Below are positions 16,398 through 25,519 of a stretch of 64,000 bases of DNA, piece by piece. The translations under genes and the position numbers were made by a program. This DNA comes from Pacificoceanicola sp049341065 (GTDB lineage: Bacteria; Pseudomonadota; Alphaproteobacteria; Rhodobacterales; Rhodobacteraceae): contig NZ_JBMPIX010000019.1 in the NCBI RefSeq assembly GCF_049341065.1, positions 1-64,000 on the forward strand, given 5' to 3'. Every line of letters begins with the position of its first letter. Within the stretch, counting starts at the first letter, position 1. The notes under the pieces are model-generated. The model made no database searches and was not told the origin of the DNA. It saw nothing but the letters and a program-made list of their open reading frames with translations.

Positions 16398-17984
16398 TTA
16401 CAACTCCAAAGCGCGAAAAACTTTGGGCAGTTCTTCCGGCAAATCCTCGGCAATCAGGCCGGGGCCAAATGATCGCGCGCATTCGACGTGCAGCCAAGCG
16501 GCGGTTTCGGCCGCCCGCATCGGGGAAAACCCGCGCGCCAAAAGCCCGGTGATGAAACCTGCCAGAACATCGCCTGAACCGGCGGTCGCCAGCCAGGGCG
16601 CTTTGCGATCGTAGACTGCAGCATTCACGCTGCACCGCCCATCCGGCGCAGCGATCACCGTGTCGGGGCCTTTGAATAGCACCACACAACCTGCCCGGGC
16701 AGCCGCCGCGCGCGTGGCATCCACCTTGGAACAGGCGGGGCCTTTGGTCGCCGGAGCGTTGAGTTTCTCAGAGATATCCGGGAAAAGCCGGGCGAATTCG
16801 CCCGCGTGGGGCGTCAGGATGCAACTCTCGTGCAGCAAGTCAAACAGTGTCTCGGGGGCCTCTGCAAATGCGCTCAAAGCATCCGCGTCCAGCACCGTGG
16901 GGCGGGGCTGCGCCCCGCCTTGCCCCAAGATCACAGGGACCAAAGCGCGTGCCCGCCCCAACCCCAGCCCCGGCCCAAGGCACGGCGCATTCAGGCGCTT
17001 ATCCTTCAGAACCTCGACAAGCGCATCGCCATCCTCCACCCGCCGCAACATCAAAGCGGTGATCTGGCAAGCCACCTCCATCTGCGCCGCCCCCGGCACG
17101 CCCAGCGTCACAACCCCTGCGCCGATGCGCAAAGCCCCGCGCGCGGCGAGACGGGCAGCCCCGGTACGCCCTGCCCCACCGGACAGGATCAAGGCGTGGC
17201 CATAAGAGTATTTATGACGCCAAAAATCGGCCTTCCCAATGTCCCCGGGACGTTCGGCCAATCGAACGAAAGACTTTTGTGGAACTTGCGACCCAAGCCC
17301 GATCCCCTTGACCACCAGCTTGCCACAGACATCCGGGCCATCCTCAAGAAAGTGGCCAAGTTTTGCCATGTGAAAGCTGACCGTCAGATCAGCACGAAAA
17401 TGCGCTAACTGCGTGTCAGCAGATTCCAACACTTTGCCGCTGTCCGAACATAGGGCGGAGGGAATATCCACCGCGACATACCTTTCGGTTTCGCGGCACG
17501 ACCTTTCAAAGGGCCAGATAGCGAGGCGCAATTTGGTCAGGATTCTGGCCAATTCACCCTCGACCGGGCGGGTCAACCCTGTCCCGAAAAGGGCATCAAC
17601 GTAAAGGTCACGATGCTTTTCATTTGCGTCGGGAAAGCCTTCATTCGTCAGCGAAAGAACGCGATCCTGCTCTTGCCAACGATCATGGTTTATCTTCGCA
17701 TCCGGCGGCAGCCGCTCAGGATCGCCGTAAAGAAAAACCTCTACCTCCCACCCCCGCTCGCGCAAAAGCCGCGCCACGACAAACCCGTCGCCGCCGTTAT
17801 TGCCCGGCCCGCAGAGCACCACGACGCGGTGCGCGCCCTGCCCAAGCTCGGGCCATTCCTCAAAAACCGCCTCGACCACGCCAGCCCCGGCGCGTTCCAT
17901 GAGTTCCAAACCGGTCACGGCGCCGGAGTCGATCGCCGCCTGTTCGATGGCCCGCATCTGCGCCGCTGTCAGAAGTTCCGTCAT
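16398..17984 (-). CDS. nnr: Bifunctional NAD(P)H-hydrate epimerase / ADP-dependent NAD(P)H-hydrate dehydratase
   Basis: This 528-residue protein repairs hydrated NADH and NADPH. The N-terminal YjeF epimerase domain (about residues 1-215) has CGPGNNGGDGFVVARLL and DALFGTGL. The C-terminal ribokinase-like dehydratase domain has GGAGRTGAA, LTPHAGEFARLFPD and the catalytic GSGDVLAG. Both halves are complete. ATG 17984 is preceded by GGGAG at 7 bases and begins MTELLTAAQMRAIE, the usual start; an in-frame ATG six codons upstream is less well placed. It is divergent from glnB, a common neighbourhood in Rhodobacteraceae. Confidence 0.95.
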   Translation of the reverse strand: MTELLTAAQMRAIEQAAIDSGAVTGLELMERAGAGVVEAVFEEWPELGQGAHRVVVLCGPGNNGGDGFVVARLLRERGWEVEVFLYGDPERLPPDAKINHDRWQEQDRVLSLTNEGFPDANEKHRDLYVDALFGTGLTRPVEGELARILTKLRLAIWPFERSCRETERYVAVDIPSALCSDSGKVLESADTQLAHFRADLTVSFHMAKLGHFLEDGPDVCGKLVVKGIGLGSQVPQKSFVRLAERPGDIGKADFWRHKYSYGHALILSGGAGRTGAARLAARGALRIGAGVVTLGVPGAAQMEVACQITALMLRRVEDGDALVEVLKDKRLNAPCLGPGLGLGRARALVPVILGQGGAQPRPTVLDADALSAFAEAPETLFDLLHESCILTPHAGEFARLFPDISEKLNAPATKGPACSKVDATRAAAARAGCVVLFKGPDTVIAAPDGRCSVNAAVYDRKAPWLATAGSGDVLAGFITGLLARGFSPMRAAETAAWLHVECARSFGPGLIAEDLPEELPKVFRALEL

Positions 17985-18154
17985 TAACCACTCCCGATTC
18001 AATTTCGATTAATTTTCGGGCTATCTGCCTAAATTTTAACCTTGCCAAAATTTTCAGCACTTTCCTCAGCCGCAGAATGGCCCTATCCGATTGTGGCCGC
18101 CAGACAGAAATGTTCTGCACAGGTCCAAACGAATGACGAGGAGACAGGAAGGCC

Positions 18155-18493
18155 ATGAAAAAGATCGAAGCGATCATTAAGCCGTTCAAACTCGACGAAG
18201 TGAAAGAAGCACTTCAGGACGCAGGCATTCAAGGCCTGAGCGTTGTCGAGGTCAAAGGCTTCGGCCGTCAAAAAGGCCACACGGAATTGTACCGTGGGGC
18301 CGAATATGTGGTCGACTTCCTGCCAAAGGTTAAGATCGAGACCGTGCTGGACGATGACCAGGTTGAAGGCGCGATCGAGGCCATCGTGAACGCGGCAAAG
18401 ACCGACAAGATCGGCGACGGCAAGATTTTTGTCAGCCCGGTCGAACAGGCGATCCGCATCCGCACCGGCGAATCCGGCTCGGACGCCCTGTAA
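18155..18493 (+). CDS. glnB: Nitrogen regulatory protein P-II
   Basis: The 112-residue PII trimer subunit senses 2-oxoglutarate and ATP/ADP and relays nitrogen status. The T-loop contains the uridylylation site Tyr51 (RGAEYVVDFLPK). The PII signatures FGRQKGHTELYRG and the C-terminal GDGKIFVSPVEQAIRIRTGE are complete. The start has a strong GAGGAGA-type site. glnA follows 48 bases downstream, so the two form the usual glnBA operon, with expression and adenylylation of GlnA expected to be controlled by the Ntr system. Confidence 0.98.
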   Translation: MKKIEAIIKPFKLDEVKEALQDAGIQGLSVVEVKGFGRQKGHTELYRGAEYVVDFLPKVKIETVLDDDQVEGAIEAIVNAAKTDKIGDGKIFVSPVEQAIRIRTGESGSDAL

Positions 18494-18541
18494 GACAGCA
18501 CCAATCCACAGTTAAGAATAACCAACCAAGGGAATAGCGAT

Positions 18542-19948
18542 ATGAGCGCAAAAGACCTGCTCAAACTGATCAAGGACGAGGACGTCGCATATGTCGACAT
18601 CCGTTTCACTGATCCGCGTGGAAAACTCCAGCACGTGACCGTGATGGAAAGCGAAGTCGACGAGGACTTCCTTGAAGATGGCTTCATGTTTGACGGCTCT
18701 TCGATTGCTGGCTGGAAGTCCATCGAAGCTTCGGACATGAAACTGATGCCAGACTGCGACAGCGCCTACATCGACCCCTTCTATGCCGAGAAAACCGTCT
18801 GCGTGCATTGTTCGGTCGTCGAGCCCGACACCGGCGAATCCTACGGTCGCGACCCGCGCGGCACCGCCGAAAAGGCCGAGGCTTATCTCAAGTCTTCCGG
18901 CATCGGTGACGTGTCCTACTGGGGCCCCGAAGCGGAATTCTTCCTGTTTGACGACGTGCGCTATTCGAACACCATGAACAAGGTGTCCTTCGAAGTGGAC
19001 GCACTGGACGCGGCATGGAACAGCGGCACCGAGTACGAGATGGGCAACACCGGCCACCGTCCGGGCATCAAGGGCGGCTATTTCCCGGTCAACCCGATCG
19101 ATGACGGTCAGGACATTCGTTCGGAAATGCTGAGCACGATGAAGCGCCTCGGCATGAAGGTCGACAAGCACCACCACGAAGTGGCCTCCTGCCAGCACGA
19201 GCTTGGCCTTGTGTTTGGCACGCTGACCAAGCAGGCGGACGAACTTCAGAAGTACAAGTACGTCGTGCACAACGTCGCACAGGCCTATGGCAAGTCGGCC
19301 ACTTTCATGCCCAAGCCGATCTACGGCGACAACGGCACCGGCATGCACTGCAACATGTCGATCTGGAAAGACGGCAAGCCGCTGTTCGCAGGCGACAAAT
19401 ACGCCGACCTGAGCCAGGAAGCGCTGTATTTCATCGGCGGTATCCTGACCCACGCCAAGGCGCTGAACGCCTTCACCAACCCGTCCACCAACAGCTACAA
19501 GCGCCTGATCCCCGGCTTCGAAGCTCCGGTTCTGCGCGCCTATTCCGCAAGCAACCGCTCGGGCTGCGTGCGTATTCCGTGGACCGAGAACCCCAAGGCC
19601 AAGCGCGTCGAAGCGCGTTTCCCCGATCCGGCGGCAAACCCCTACCTGTGCTTTGCAGCGCTCCTGATGGCCGGCCTCGACGGCATCAAGAACAAGATCG
19701 ATCCGGGCGAAGCCATGGACAAGAACCTCTACGATCTGCCAGCAGAAGAGCTGGCCGGAATCCCGACGGTTTGCGGATCGCTGCGCGAAGCGCTGGAAGA
19801 GCTGCAAAAAGACATGGACTTCCTGCTGGCCGGTGACGTGTTCACCAAAGACCAGATCGACGGCTACTGCGATCTCAAGATGGAAGAGATCGAGCTTTAC
19901 GAGCACACGCCGCACCCGGTTGAGTATGGCATGTACTACAGCTGCTGA
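18542..19948 (+). CDS. glnA: Glutamine synthetase type I
   Basis: This enzyme makes glutamine from glutamate, ammonia and ATP and is the main ammonium-assimilation enzyme. The 468-residue length is typical of GSI. Visible motifs are FDGSSIAGW (50-58), GPEAEFFLFDD (metal ligands, about 128-138), NGTGMHCNMS (264-273) and the adenylylation site Tyr397 in KNLYDLP. It sits second in glnBA and ends at a strong terminator. Confidence 0.98.
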   Translation: MSAKDLLKLIKDEDVAYVDIRFTDPRGKLQHVTVMESEVDEDFLEDGFMFDGSSIAGWKSIEASDMKLMPDCDSAYIDPFYAEKTVCVHCSVVEPDTGESYGRDPRGTAEKAEAYLKSSGIGDVSYWGPEAEFFLFDDVRYSNTMNKVSFEVDALDAAWNSGTEYEMGNTGHRPGIKGGYFPVNPIDDGQDIRSEMLSTMKRLGMKVDKHHHEVASCQHELGLVFGTLTKQADELQKYKYVVHNVAQAYGKSATFMPKPIYGDNGTGMHCNMSIWKDGKPLFAGDKYADLSQEALYFIGGILTHAKALNAFTNPSTNSYKRLIPGFEAPVLRAYSASNRSGCVRIPWTENPKAKRVEARFPDPAANPYLCFAALLMAGLDGIKNKIDPGEAMDKNLYDLPAEELAGIPTVCGSLREALEELQKDMDFLLAGDVFTKDQIDGYCDLKMEEIELYEHTPHPVEYGMYYSC

Positions 19949-19970
19949 TCTTTTCAGCCGCACTCATGCG

Positions 19971-19999
19971 AAGGGGCGCCCGTTCGGGCGCCCCTTTTG
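19971..19999 (+). terminator. Terminator of glnBA
   Basis: Perfect 11-base stem (AAGGGGCGCCC / GGGCGCCCCTT, loop GTTC) ending in a T run, 22 bases after the glnA stop. Confidence 0.93.
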
Positions 20000-20218
20000 C
20001 GTTTCCGGCCTTGGATCTTTGCCTGCCCCGGTTTGGGGGAGTTTTCCAACCAAATTCCCCCTTTACGAAGTCCACGCAATCAACCGCAACAATCTGTGTC
20101 CCACAAGCGACTTACTGCAGAGCTGGAAACGACCAATTTAAATGAATATGACAAAGCCCCTGATTTCGGGCAAATCACGGCCCAATGTCTAAACTTATCC
20201 TTAAACGCGGCCTGTCAG

Positions 20219-20392
20219 ATGCTCTGGATCGCGGCAGGAAGGCGGCAACTCACCGTGATTCATGGCCCTTTCGCCAAATTCAACGCCGCGCGCGGCGAAG
20301 ATTTCCGCGTCGCCTCGCTGGCCATGGCGCTTGGCGGGTTCTTCCTTGCGCTGAACACCTCGGGAGCCATGGCCGCCGCCAACGTCTTTTGA
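20219..20392 (+). CDS. Possible small secreted or membrane peptide
   Basis: A 57-residue reading frame whose C-terminal half, ARGEDFRVASLAMALGGFFLALNTSGAMAA, reads like a hydrophobic segment ending in an AMA-A-type cleavage site. The start at 20219 is uncertain, because the frame is open upstream and no strong ribosome site was seen. It is the only coding candidate in the roughly 525 bases between the glnA terminator and the lytic transglycosylase. No family was recognised; it could be a chance frame. Confidence 0.3.
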   Translation: MLWIAAGRRQLTVIHGPFAKFNAARGEDFRVASLAMALGGFFLALNTSGAMAAANVF

Positions 20393-20525
20393 TCCGGGTC
20401 GCGAGGCCCGCACCGGCCGTCTGAGTGCGGTCGAAGGGGCGCGACAAAGCAGGAATTCCCTCTTGGAAGTTACACACCAAAGCGGCTAACCTCATGGTTA
20501 ACGTATTTTGTGACCGGAGACTTCA

Positions 20526-21326
20526 ATGCGCCGTTTTCTTACCGCCCTTTGCCTGACAGCCCTGACCGCTGCACCGGCCTTTGCCGCAAGCTGTGGCAAC
20601 AACAAGTCAGGCTTTGAGCCCTGGAAAAAAGAATTTGCCGCCGAGGCGCAGCGCGCCGGGGTTGGCCAGCGCGGCATAAGTGCCCTGATGAACGCAAGCT
20701 ATTCCACCAAGACCATCAACGCGGACCGCAACCAGAAAGGCGTGAAGTACAGCTTTGACAAGTTCGTCAAGATCCGCCTTGGCTCGCTTGACGGGTTCGC
20801 ATCTGGCGGCCGCAAGCGTCTTGCCCGCAATGCCAATTTTTATGCCTCCCTGGAAAAGCGTTTTGGCGTCCCCGGCGGTGTCTTGATCGCCATTCACGGG
20901 ATGGAGACAGGTTATGGCCGCAACATGGGCTCGGAACCGGTGGTCAATTCGATCCTGACCGTGGCCTATGACTGCCGCCGTGCTTCCTTCTTTACCCCGC
21001 ATGCAATTGCTGCACTCAAGATGGTGGATCGCGGTATGTTGGCCCCCGGCCAAAAAGGCGCCTTCCACGGAGAACTGGGCCATACGCAATTCCTTCCGGG
21101 CAATGCCATGCGATATGGCGTCGACGGCAATGGCGACGGGCGCGTGGATTTCTATAACGAGGCCGACGCGCTGGCCTCGACCGCCAATTTCTTGCGCCAG
21201 AAAGGTTGGAAGCCGGGTCAAGGCTATCAACCGGGCGAGTCGAACTTTCGCGTTTTGAATGAATGGAATGCGGCAACGGTTTACCAACAAGCCATCGCTG
21301 CGGCGGGAATCCGCATCGATAAGTAA
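20526..21326 (+). CDS. MltB-like lytic murein transglycosylase
   Basis: A 266-residue secreted enzyme that cleaves peptidoglycan glycan strands to anhydromuropeptides. Residues 1-21 are a signal peptide (MRRFLTALCLTALTAAPAFA). The catalytic Glu127 lies in HGMETGYGRNMG, and GELGHTQFLPGNAMRYG matches the second SLT_2 motif. A short Asp-rich loop, DGNGDGRVDFYNEADALAS, corresponds to the calcium-binding loop of MltB. There is no lipobox, so it is soluble in the periplasm. It lacks the C-terminal peptidoglycan-binding domain found in some relatives. Confidence 0.93.
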   Translation: MRRFLTALCLTALTAAPAFAASCGNNKSGFEPWKKEFAAEAQRAGVGQRGISALMNASYSTKTINADRNQKGVKYSFDKFVKIRLGSLDGFASGGRKRLARNANFYASLEKRFGVPGGVLIAIHGMETGYGRNMGSEPVVNSILTVAYDCRRASFFTPHAIAALKMVDRGMLAPGQKGAFHGELGHTQFLPGNAMRYGVDGNGDGRVDFYNEADALASTANFLRQKGWKPGQGYQPGESNFRVLNEWNAATVYQQAIAAAGIRIDK

Positions 21327-21468
21327 CCATTTTCTCATCAATGGGACGATGATCAGGAGATTGTTCGCAAACTCCTGATTAATAAAGTTAACGGCGTCAA
21401 ACATTTACCCAAATTACAATGCAATCTTTTCTTCATCAGAGCAAACTCAGCCTGACGAGGAACCAGAA

Positions 21469-22323
21469 ATGCGCACATATGACCAACCATACGCCGGATT
21501 GATTCTTCCCGATGAGAGGGGCCTCGATATTGCCCCTTATCTGGATGCCTGCCAGCAGGTTCTGGCACGCCTCGACCCTCGGCCCGTCGGCGTCCCCAAA
21601 CGTTCAGCCCGGCGGCAGGCGGTTTTGGGCGATTACTATGGGCTGCGTGTTCAAGCTCAGCCCGACAGCCCCTTCGGCCCCCGCATCCTGATCGAGCTCA
21701 TCACCCGCGACGGCGAAACCCCGGATGAGGAAAAAGCCGCCCGTATCCTGTCAGACACGGTGCTGGCCGCACTGCATCACTCGCCCGCTGACACCATCGA
21801 ATGGTATTCCCCCGATACGCTGATGGATACCGACGACTTTATTCGCCTGCGCAGCTATGTCTCGCCGCATCGCGAAGCAGCCCCGGCCCTTCCCCAAGAC
21901 ACAGCCGTTCACGCGGTCGAGGAATTGCTGCAGGAACAGTCCAACTACACACAAGACGACCAACTGGACGCGCCGGACGAGTACATCCCGTCCGAAGAAC
22001 AACTGGCCACGCGCGATCTGCGCGCCTTGCTGTCAGAACCCGATGACGTGCCGGAAAAAACGCCCTACAACCCACTGGAGCGGCTGCGCGAAAAGATGGA
22101 AACCAAAGACGCCGAAGAAATTCGCATGGGCACTGCCGGCTGGATGATGTCCGGTCTACTGGCGGTGATCTGCTTTCCTATGGCCGTCGTTGTCTGGATC
22201 ACGTCGCTGCGTCGCGGCATGGATTTCCGCCTTACGACGCAGGTTCTTTCGGTGACCATGTTGTTTGTCGCGCTGCAAAACAGCAGCCGGCTTCACCTCA
22301 TGCTGGATCACGTCCTGCGCTAA
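21469..22323 (+). CDS. Uncharacterised protein with C-terminal membrane anchor
   Basis: A 284-residue protein of no recognised family. Residues 1-110 look like a mixed alpha/beta soluble domain (YGLRVQAQPDSPFGPRILIELITRDGE). Residues 135-215 are acidic and low in order (many Glu, Asp, Pro). Two hydrophobic segments follow at about 226-246 and 255-272. It has no N-terminal signal peptide, so the long N-terminal part is predicted to be cytoplasmic. It lies between a lytic transglycosylase and the DUF3445 gene, overlapping the end of the latter by 26 bases tail to tail. Confidence 0.75.
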   Translation: MRTYDQPYAGLILPDERGLDIAPYLDACQQVLARLDPRPVGVPKRSARRQAVLGDYYGLRVQAQPDSPFGPRILIELITRDGETPDEEKAARILSDTVLAALHHSPADTIEWYSPDTLMDTDDFIRLRSYVSPHREAAPALPQDTAVHAVEELLQEQSNYTQDDQLDAPDEYIPSEEQLATRDLRALLSEPDDVPEKTPYNPLERLREKMETKDAEEIRMGTAGWMMSGLLAVICFPMAVVVWITSLRRGMDFRLTTQVLSVTMLFVALQNSSRLHLMLDHVLR

Positions 22324-23044
22324 GACTGGCGCGGGCCAGAACATAGGTGTGAATGGAAAACACCACGGCCCCGCTGACCGGCAGTCGTATCAGGCTTTGG
22401 CGTTCGCTGCGCATGTAAGGCGCGCTGGCCGGGTCCACAGGGATGCGCCGATCGCTTGAGCCGCGAGGGTGGAACAGATCTGGCTCGGCGTACCAGAGCG
22501 CGTTGAACCGCCACAGCGGTCGCCCCACCTGAATGCCGTCGAACAGCCTCTGAACGCGTTTTGCGATGCTTGCGTCGTACGATGCCACCGGGTCATGAAT
22601 GCCGATCAGCGGGCGTCCGGCCTTTTCCGCCAGCATCCAACTGGCCGGAAAACACAACAAAGCGCCGCGCAAGACGTGTTCATCGCCTTCTTTCACCAAC
22701 AGACAGAAATCCTCTTGCACCAGATGGCCCAGAGTGCCGAGCGGATCGGACCAGTCGGGTTGAACCCGGCGACCATCGGGGCACAGCACCGTGTCGCCAT
22801 CTCGCGCGAAGCCTTGCGGCAGGGCTTTGAGAACCTCGCTCAATAGTTCCTCGGCGACGGGCTGGGCTTGCGGATCCAGCCACAGAACCTTGCCCCGCGC
22901 CTCGCTCAAAAGCCTTGCCTTTTCAGCCAATTGACCGGCATAGGCGTCATTGATCTGCAGCCAGCCTTCGGGACCAACCGGGGTGATCCCCGGCAAGGGA
23001 CGCGGGGCAAGCGGATCATGCGGGATGGTGTTGTTCAGGATCAT
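22298..23044 (-). CDS. DUF3445 haem-dependent oxidative N-demethylase-like protein
   Basis: A 248-residue protein of the DUF3445 family, members of which form a haem-PAS enzyme that oxidatively removes N-methyl groups. The family motifs are the opening YDP-like PHDPLAPRPLPGITPV, WLDPQAQP, VQEDFCLLV and the signature RSERQSLIRLPVSGAVVFSIHTYV near the C terminus. The start chosen is the ATG at 23044, since homologues start with a MIL-type sequence; a TTG 16 codons upstream is possible. It is divergent from dddP. The substrate is unknown. Confidence 0.85.
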   Translation of the reverse strand: MILNNTIPHDPLAPRPLPGITPVGPEGWLQINDAYAGQLAEKARLLSEARGKVLWLDPQAQPVAEELLSEVLKALPQGFARDGDTVLCPDGRRVQPDWSDPLGTLGHLVQEDFCLLVKEGDEHVLRGALLCFPASWMLAEKAGRPLIGIHDPVASYDASIAKRVQRLFDGIQVGRPLWRFNALWYAEPDLFHPRGSSDRRIPVDPASAPYMRSERQSLIRLPVSGAVVFSIHTYVLARASLSAGRDPA

Positions 23045-23192
23045 GGCCGCAGCGTGATCCAAGGCCGCCCGCTCTGCAAGGCCCAAGGCCAAAGCCTGAC
23101 GCGACGGCGCAAAAACGACGCCAAATCGCGTCGCAAACTGGCGCGCCGTTGGTTGCCCGGCTTGCCACGCTTACGCAAAGCGAGGGCTGACC

Positions 23193-24542
23193 ATGAACAA
23201 GCATTTCCGCGATTTCCGCAAGATCGATCCGACGCGCGGCGCCATGTTGGGCGACAACACCCCAAACAATTCCGACCGGATCGAAATCGGCCCAACCCGC
23301 CTGGCCTATGGCGAATGGGCGGCGGCCGGGCTTGAACTGCCCGATCTTCAGGAAATGCGCCGCTACCGCTGGCAACGACTGGTCGATCATATCAATGCGC
23401 GCGACTATGCCGGGCTGCTGGTCTTTGATCCGCTGAACATCCGCTACGCCACGGACAGCACCAATATGCAGCTGTGGAACACCCATAATCCGTTTCGCGC
23501 GGTGCTGGTCTGCGCAGACGGTCACATGGTGATCTGGGACTACAAGAATGCGCCGTTCCTGTCGTCGTTCAACCCGCTTGTGCGCGAGGTCCGCTCTGGC
23601 GCAGACCTGTTCTATTTCGACCGGGGCGACAAGGTGGATGTGGCCGCAGATGTCTTTTCCAACGACATTCGTATCCTGCTGGAGGAGCGCGCCCCGGGCA
23701 ACCGACGCCTCGCGGTGGACAAACCGATGATCCACGGGCTGCGCGCCCTCGAAGCGCAGGGTTTGCAGGTCATGGAGGGCGAAGAGCTGACGGAAAAGGC
23801 GCGCTCGGTGAAAGGCCCGGACGAAATTCGCGCCATGCGCTGCGCCTCGAACGCCTGCGAAGCGGCGGTCGCCGAGATGGAGCGCTTTGCCCGCGCGCAG
23901 GTGCCTTTGGGCCAGACCTCTGAGGATGACATCTGGGCCGTGCTGCACGCCGAGAACATCCGCCGCGGCGGCGAATGGATCGAGACCCGCCTGCTGACCT
24001 CGGGGCCGCGCACCAACCCGTGGTTTCAGGAATGCGGGCCAAGGATTGCCCGGAACAACGAGATCGTCGCCTTCGACACGGATCTGATCGGAAGTTACGG
24101 AATTTGCGTTGATATTTCCCGCACCTGGTGGATCGGCGACCGCCCTCCACGCCCCGACATGGTGGATGCCATGCAGCACGCGCACGAGCACATCATGACC
24201 AACATGCAGATGCTGCGCCCCGGCGTGAACATCGAAGATCTGTCCCGCAACACGCATGTCCTGCGCCCGGAGTTTCAAGCCGGGAAATACGGCTGCCTGA
24301 TGCACGGGGTTGGGCTTTGTGACGAATGGCCTCTGGTCGCCTATCCCGACAAGATGGTTCCCGGCGCCTTTGATTACGAGCTCGAAGCCGGGATGGTCCT
24401 TTGTGTCGAGGCTCTGGTTTCACCCGAGGGGGGTGACTTTTCGATCAAGCTGGAGGAACAGGTGTTGATCACCGATGACGGCTTTGAAAACCTGACCCGC
24501 TATCCTTTTGACGCGGCTTTGATGGGATATGGCGCGTCCTGA
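23193..24542 (+). CDS. dddP: Dimethylsulfoniopropionate lyase DddP
   Basis: DddP cleaves DMSP to dimethyl sulfide and acrylate. It has a metallopeptidase M24 (creatinase-like) fold. The 449-residue sequence begins MNKHFRDFRKIDPTRGAMLGDNTPN, closely matching the Roseovarius DddP as I recall it. Asp295, Asp297, Asp307, His371, Glu406 and Glu421 match the reported DddP metal-site numbering as I recall it. Other conserved stretches are STNMQLWNTHNPFRA and HGVGLCDEWPLVAYPDK. The ATG has GAGGG about 6 bases ahead. It appears monocistronic; no acrylate-use genes (acuI, prpE) are adjacent. Confidence 0.95.
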   Translation: MNKHFRDFRKIDPTRGAMLGDNTPNNSDRIEIGPTRLAYGEWAAAGLELPDLQEMRRYRWQRLVDHINARDYAGLLVFDPLNIRYATDSTNMQLWNTHNPFRAVLVCADGHMVIWDYKNAPFLSSFNPLVREVRSGADLFYFDRGDKVDVAADVFSNDIRILLEERAPGNRRLAVDKPMIHGLRALEAQGLQVMEGEELTEKARSVKGPDEIRAMRCASNACEAAVAEMERFARAQVPLGQTSEDDIWAVLHAENIRRGGEWIETRLLTSGPRTNPWFQECGPRIARNNEIVAFDTDLIGSYGICVDISRTWWIGDRPPRPDMVDAMQHAHEHIMTNMQMLRPGVNIEDLSRNTHVLRPEFQAGKYGCLMHGVGLCDEWPLVAYPDKMVPGAFDYELEAGMVLCVEALVSPEGGDFSIKLEEQVLITDDGFENLTRYPFDAALMGYGAS

Positions 24543-24553
24543 ACCGGTCTCGG

Positions 24554-25408
24554 CTAGGGCCGTTTTATGACCGCCCAAAGCCCGTGATGGTCCGAGCCCA
24601 ACTTCGGCAAAGGGCGCAGGCGCTGCCCTTTGCCTTGTGGCGCCAGCACATGGTCGATCTCGATCGGCAGGCCGATCCCCGGCAGCGAAAACGTCTTTAC
24701 ATAGCGCCCAACCCGCTTTGTCCGCGTGGCCTCGGCCACTCGGGCAAGCGTATGTGACCACGCCACGGAGTTGAAATCCCCACCAAGGATCACTGGCCCC
24801 TCAAGCGCGCGCAACTCGGGCAACAGGCTGGCCACCTGCTGCGCCTGATCGTAGGGCCAGGGCCAGGTCAGATGCAGCGACACCAGCCAGATCGGAGCGC
24901 CGCCCAGATCCACCTGCGCCGCCGCAAAACCATCGCGCCCCGAGCAGCGCGTGCTGCCTTCGATCAATGGGTGACGCGAGAGAACCGCCTCTCCCAACTC
25001 AGGCCCAAACGGGCAATGATGCTGATAAGGGTAAAGCGGGCGAAGTGCGTCGAGCAGGGCAAGGTTTTTCTCAGACACTTCTTGCAGCGTCAGAAAATCC
25101 GGGCGTGCGGCGCGCACCGCCGCCAACCAGGCATCGTATTCGGTTCGGTTCCACAGCAGGTTCTGTTGATACAGCGTCAGTCCCTCCCCCATGGTGGTCG
25201 GCCACCAGACATGCGGCAGCAGCCCCAGCATCGCCAGCCCCGCCAGGGGCCAGCGCAGTTTGCGCGGCCACATACTCCAGATCACCGCAAGCGCGAAAAG
25301 CAGCAAGAACGGCACACGAAACACCGCCAGCGCATCGCCCGCCGGGTGAAGAGCGCCGCCAAAGCCTGCCAAGATCAGGGCGCCCAGCACTACTGAAACA
25401 AGCTTCAC
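24554..25408 (-). CDS. Endonuclease/exonuclease/phosphatase (EEP) family membrane protein
   Basis: About 284 residues with three N-terminal hydrophobic segments followed by an EEP-fold catalytic domain facing outward. The domain shows LTLQEVSEKN, SLHLTWPWP, GGDFNS and a terminal GSDHHG, the standard metal and catalytic elements. Such EEP proteins may act on lipids or nucleic acids; the substrate is unknown. The start is uncertain. GTG at 25408 or TTG at 25411 follows an AGGGAG site, while an ATG at 25483 would overlap the promoter side of the next gene. The 3' end lies 11 bases from dddP, tail to tail. Confidence 0.82.
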   Translation of the reverse strand: MKLVSVVLGALILAGFGGALHPAGDALAVFRVPFLLLFALAVIWSMWPRKLRWPLAGLAMLGLLPHVWWPTTMGEGLTLYQQNLLWNRTEYDAWLAAVRAARPDFLTLQEVSEKNLALLDALRPLYPYQHHCPFGPELGEAVLSRHPLIEGSTRCSGRDGFAAAQVDLGGAPIWLVSLHLTWPWPYDQAQQVASLLPELRALEGPVILGGDFNSVAWSHTLARVAEATRTKRVGRYVKTFSLPGIGLPIEIDHVLAPQGKGQRLRPLPKLGSDHHGLWAVIKRP

Positions 25409-25519
25409 CAAATGTGGTCTCCCTCTCACCTTGCCGTGACAGCGCCCCGCGCTGCCCTTGCGCATTGCGCCATCGCCCGTCACCTATGGAGCACCGCCCC
25501 TTAACATTCGGCTAGTACA

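Noticed and set aside
17985..18154. Search for a sigma-54 promoter or NtrC site before glnB
   Set aside because: TGGC-like stretches occur, but none has the GG and GC elements at the needed spacing.
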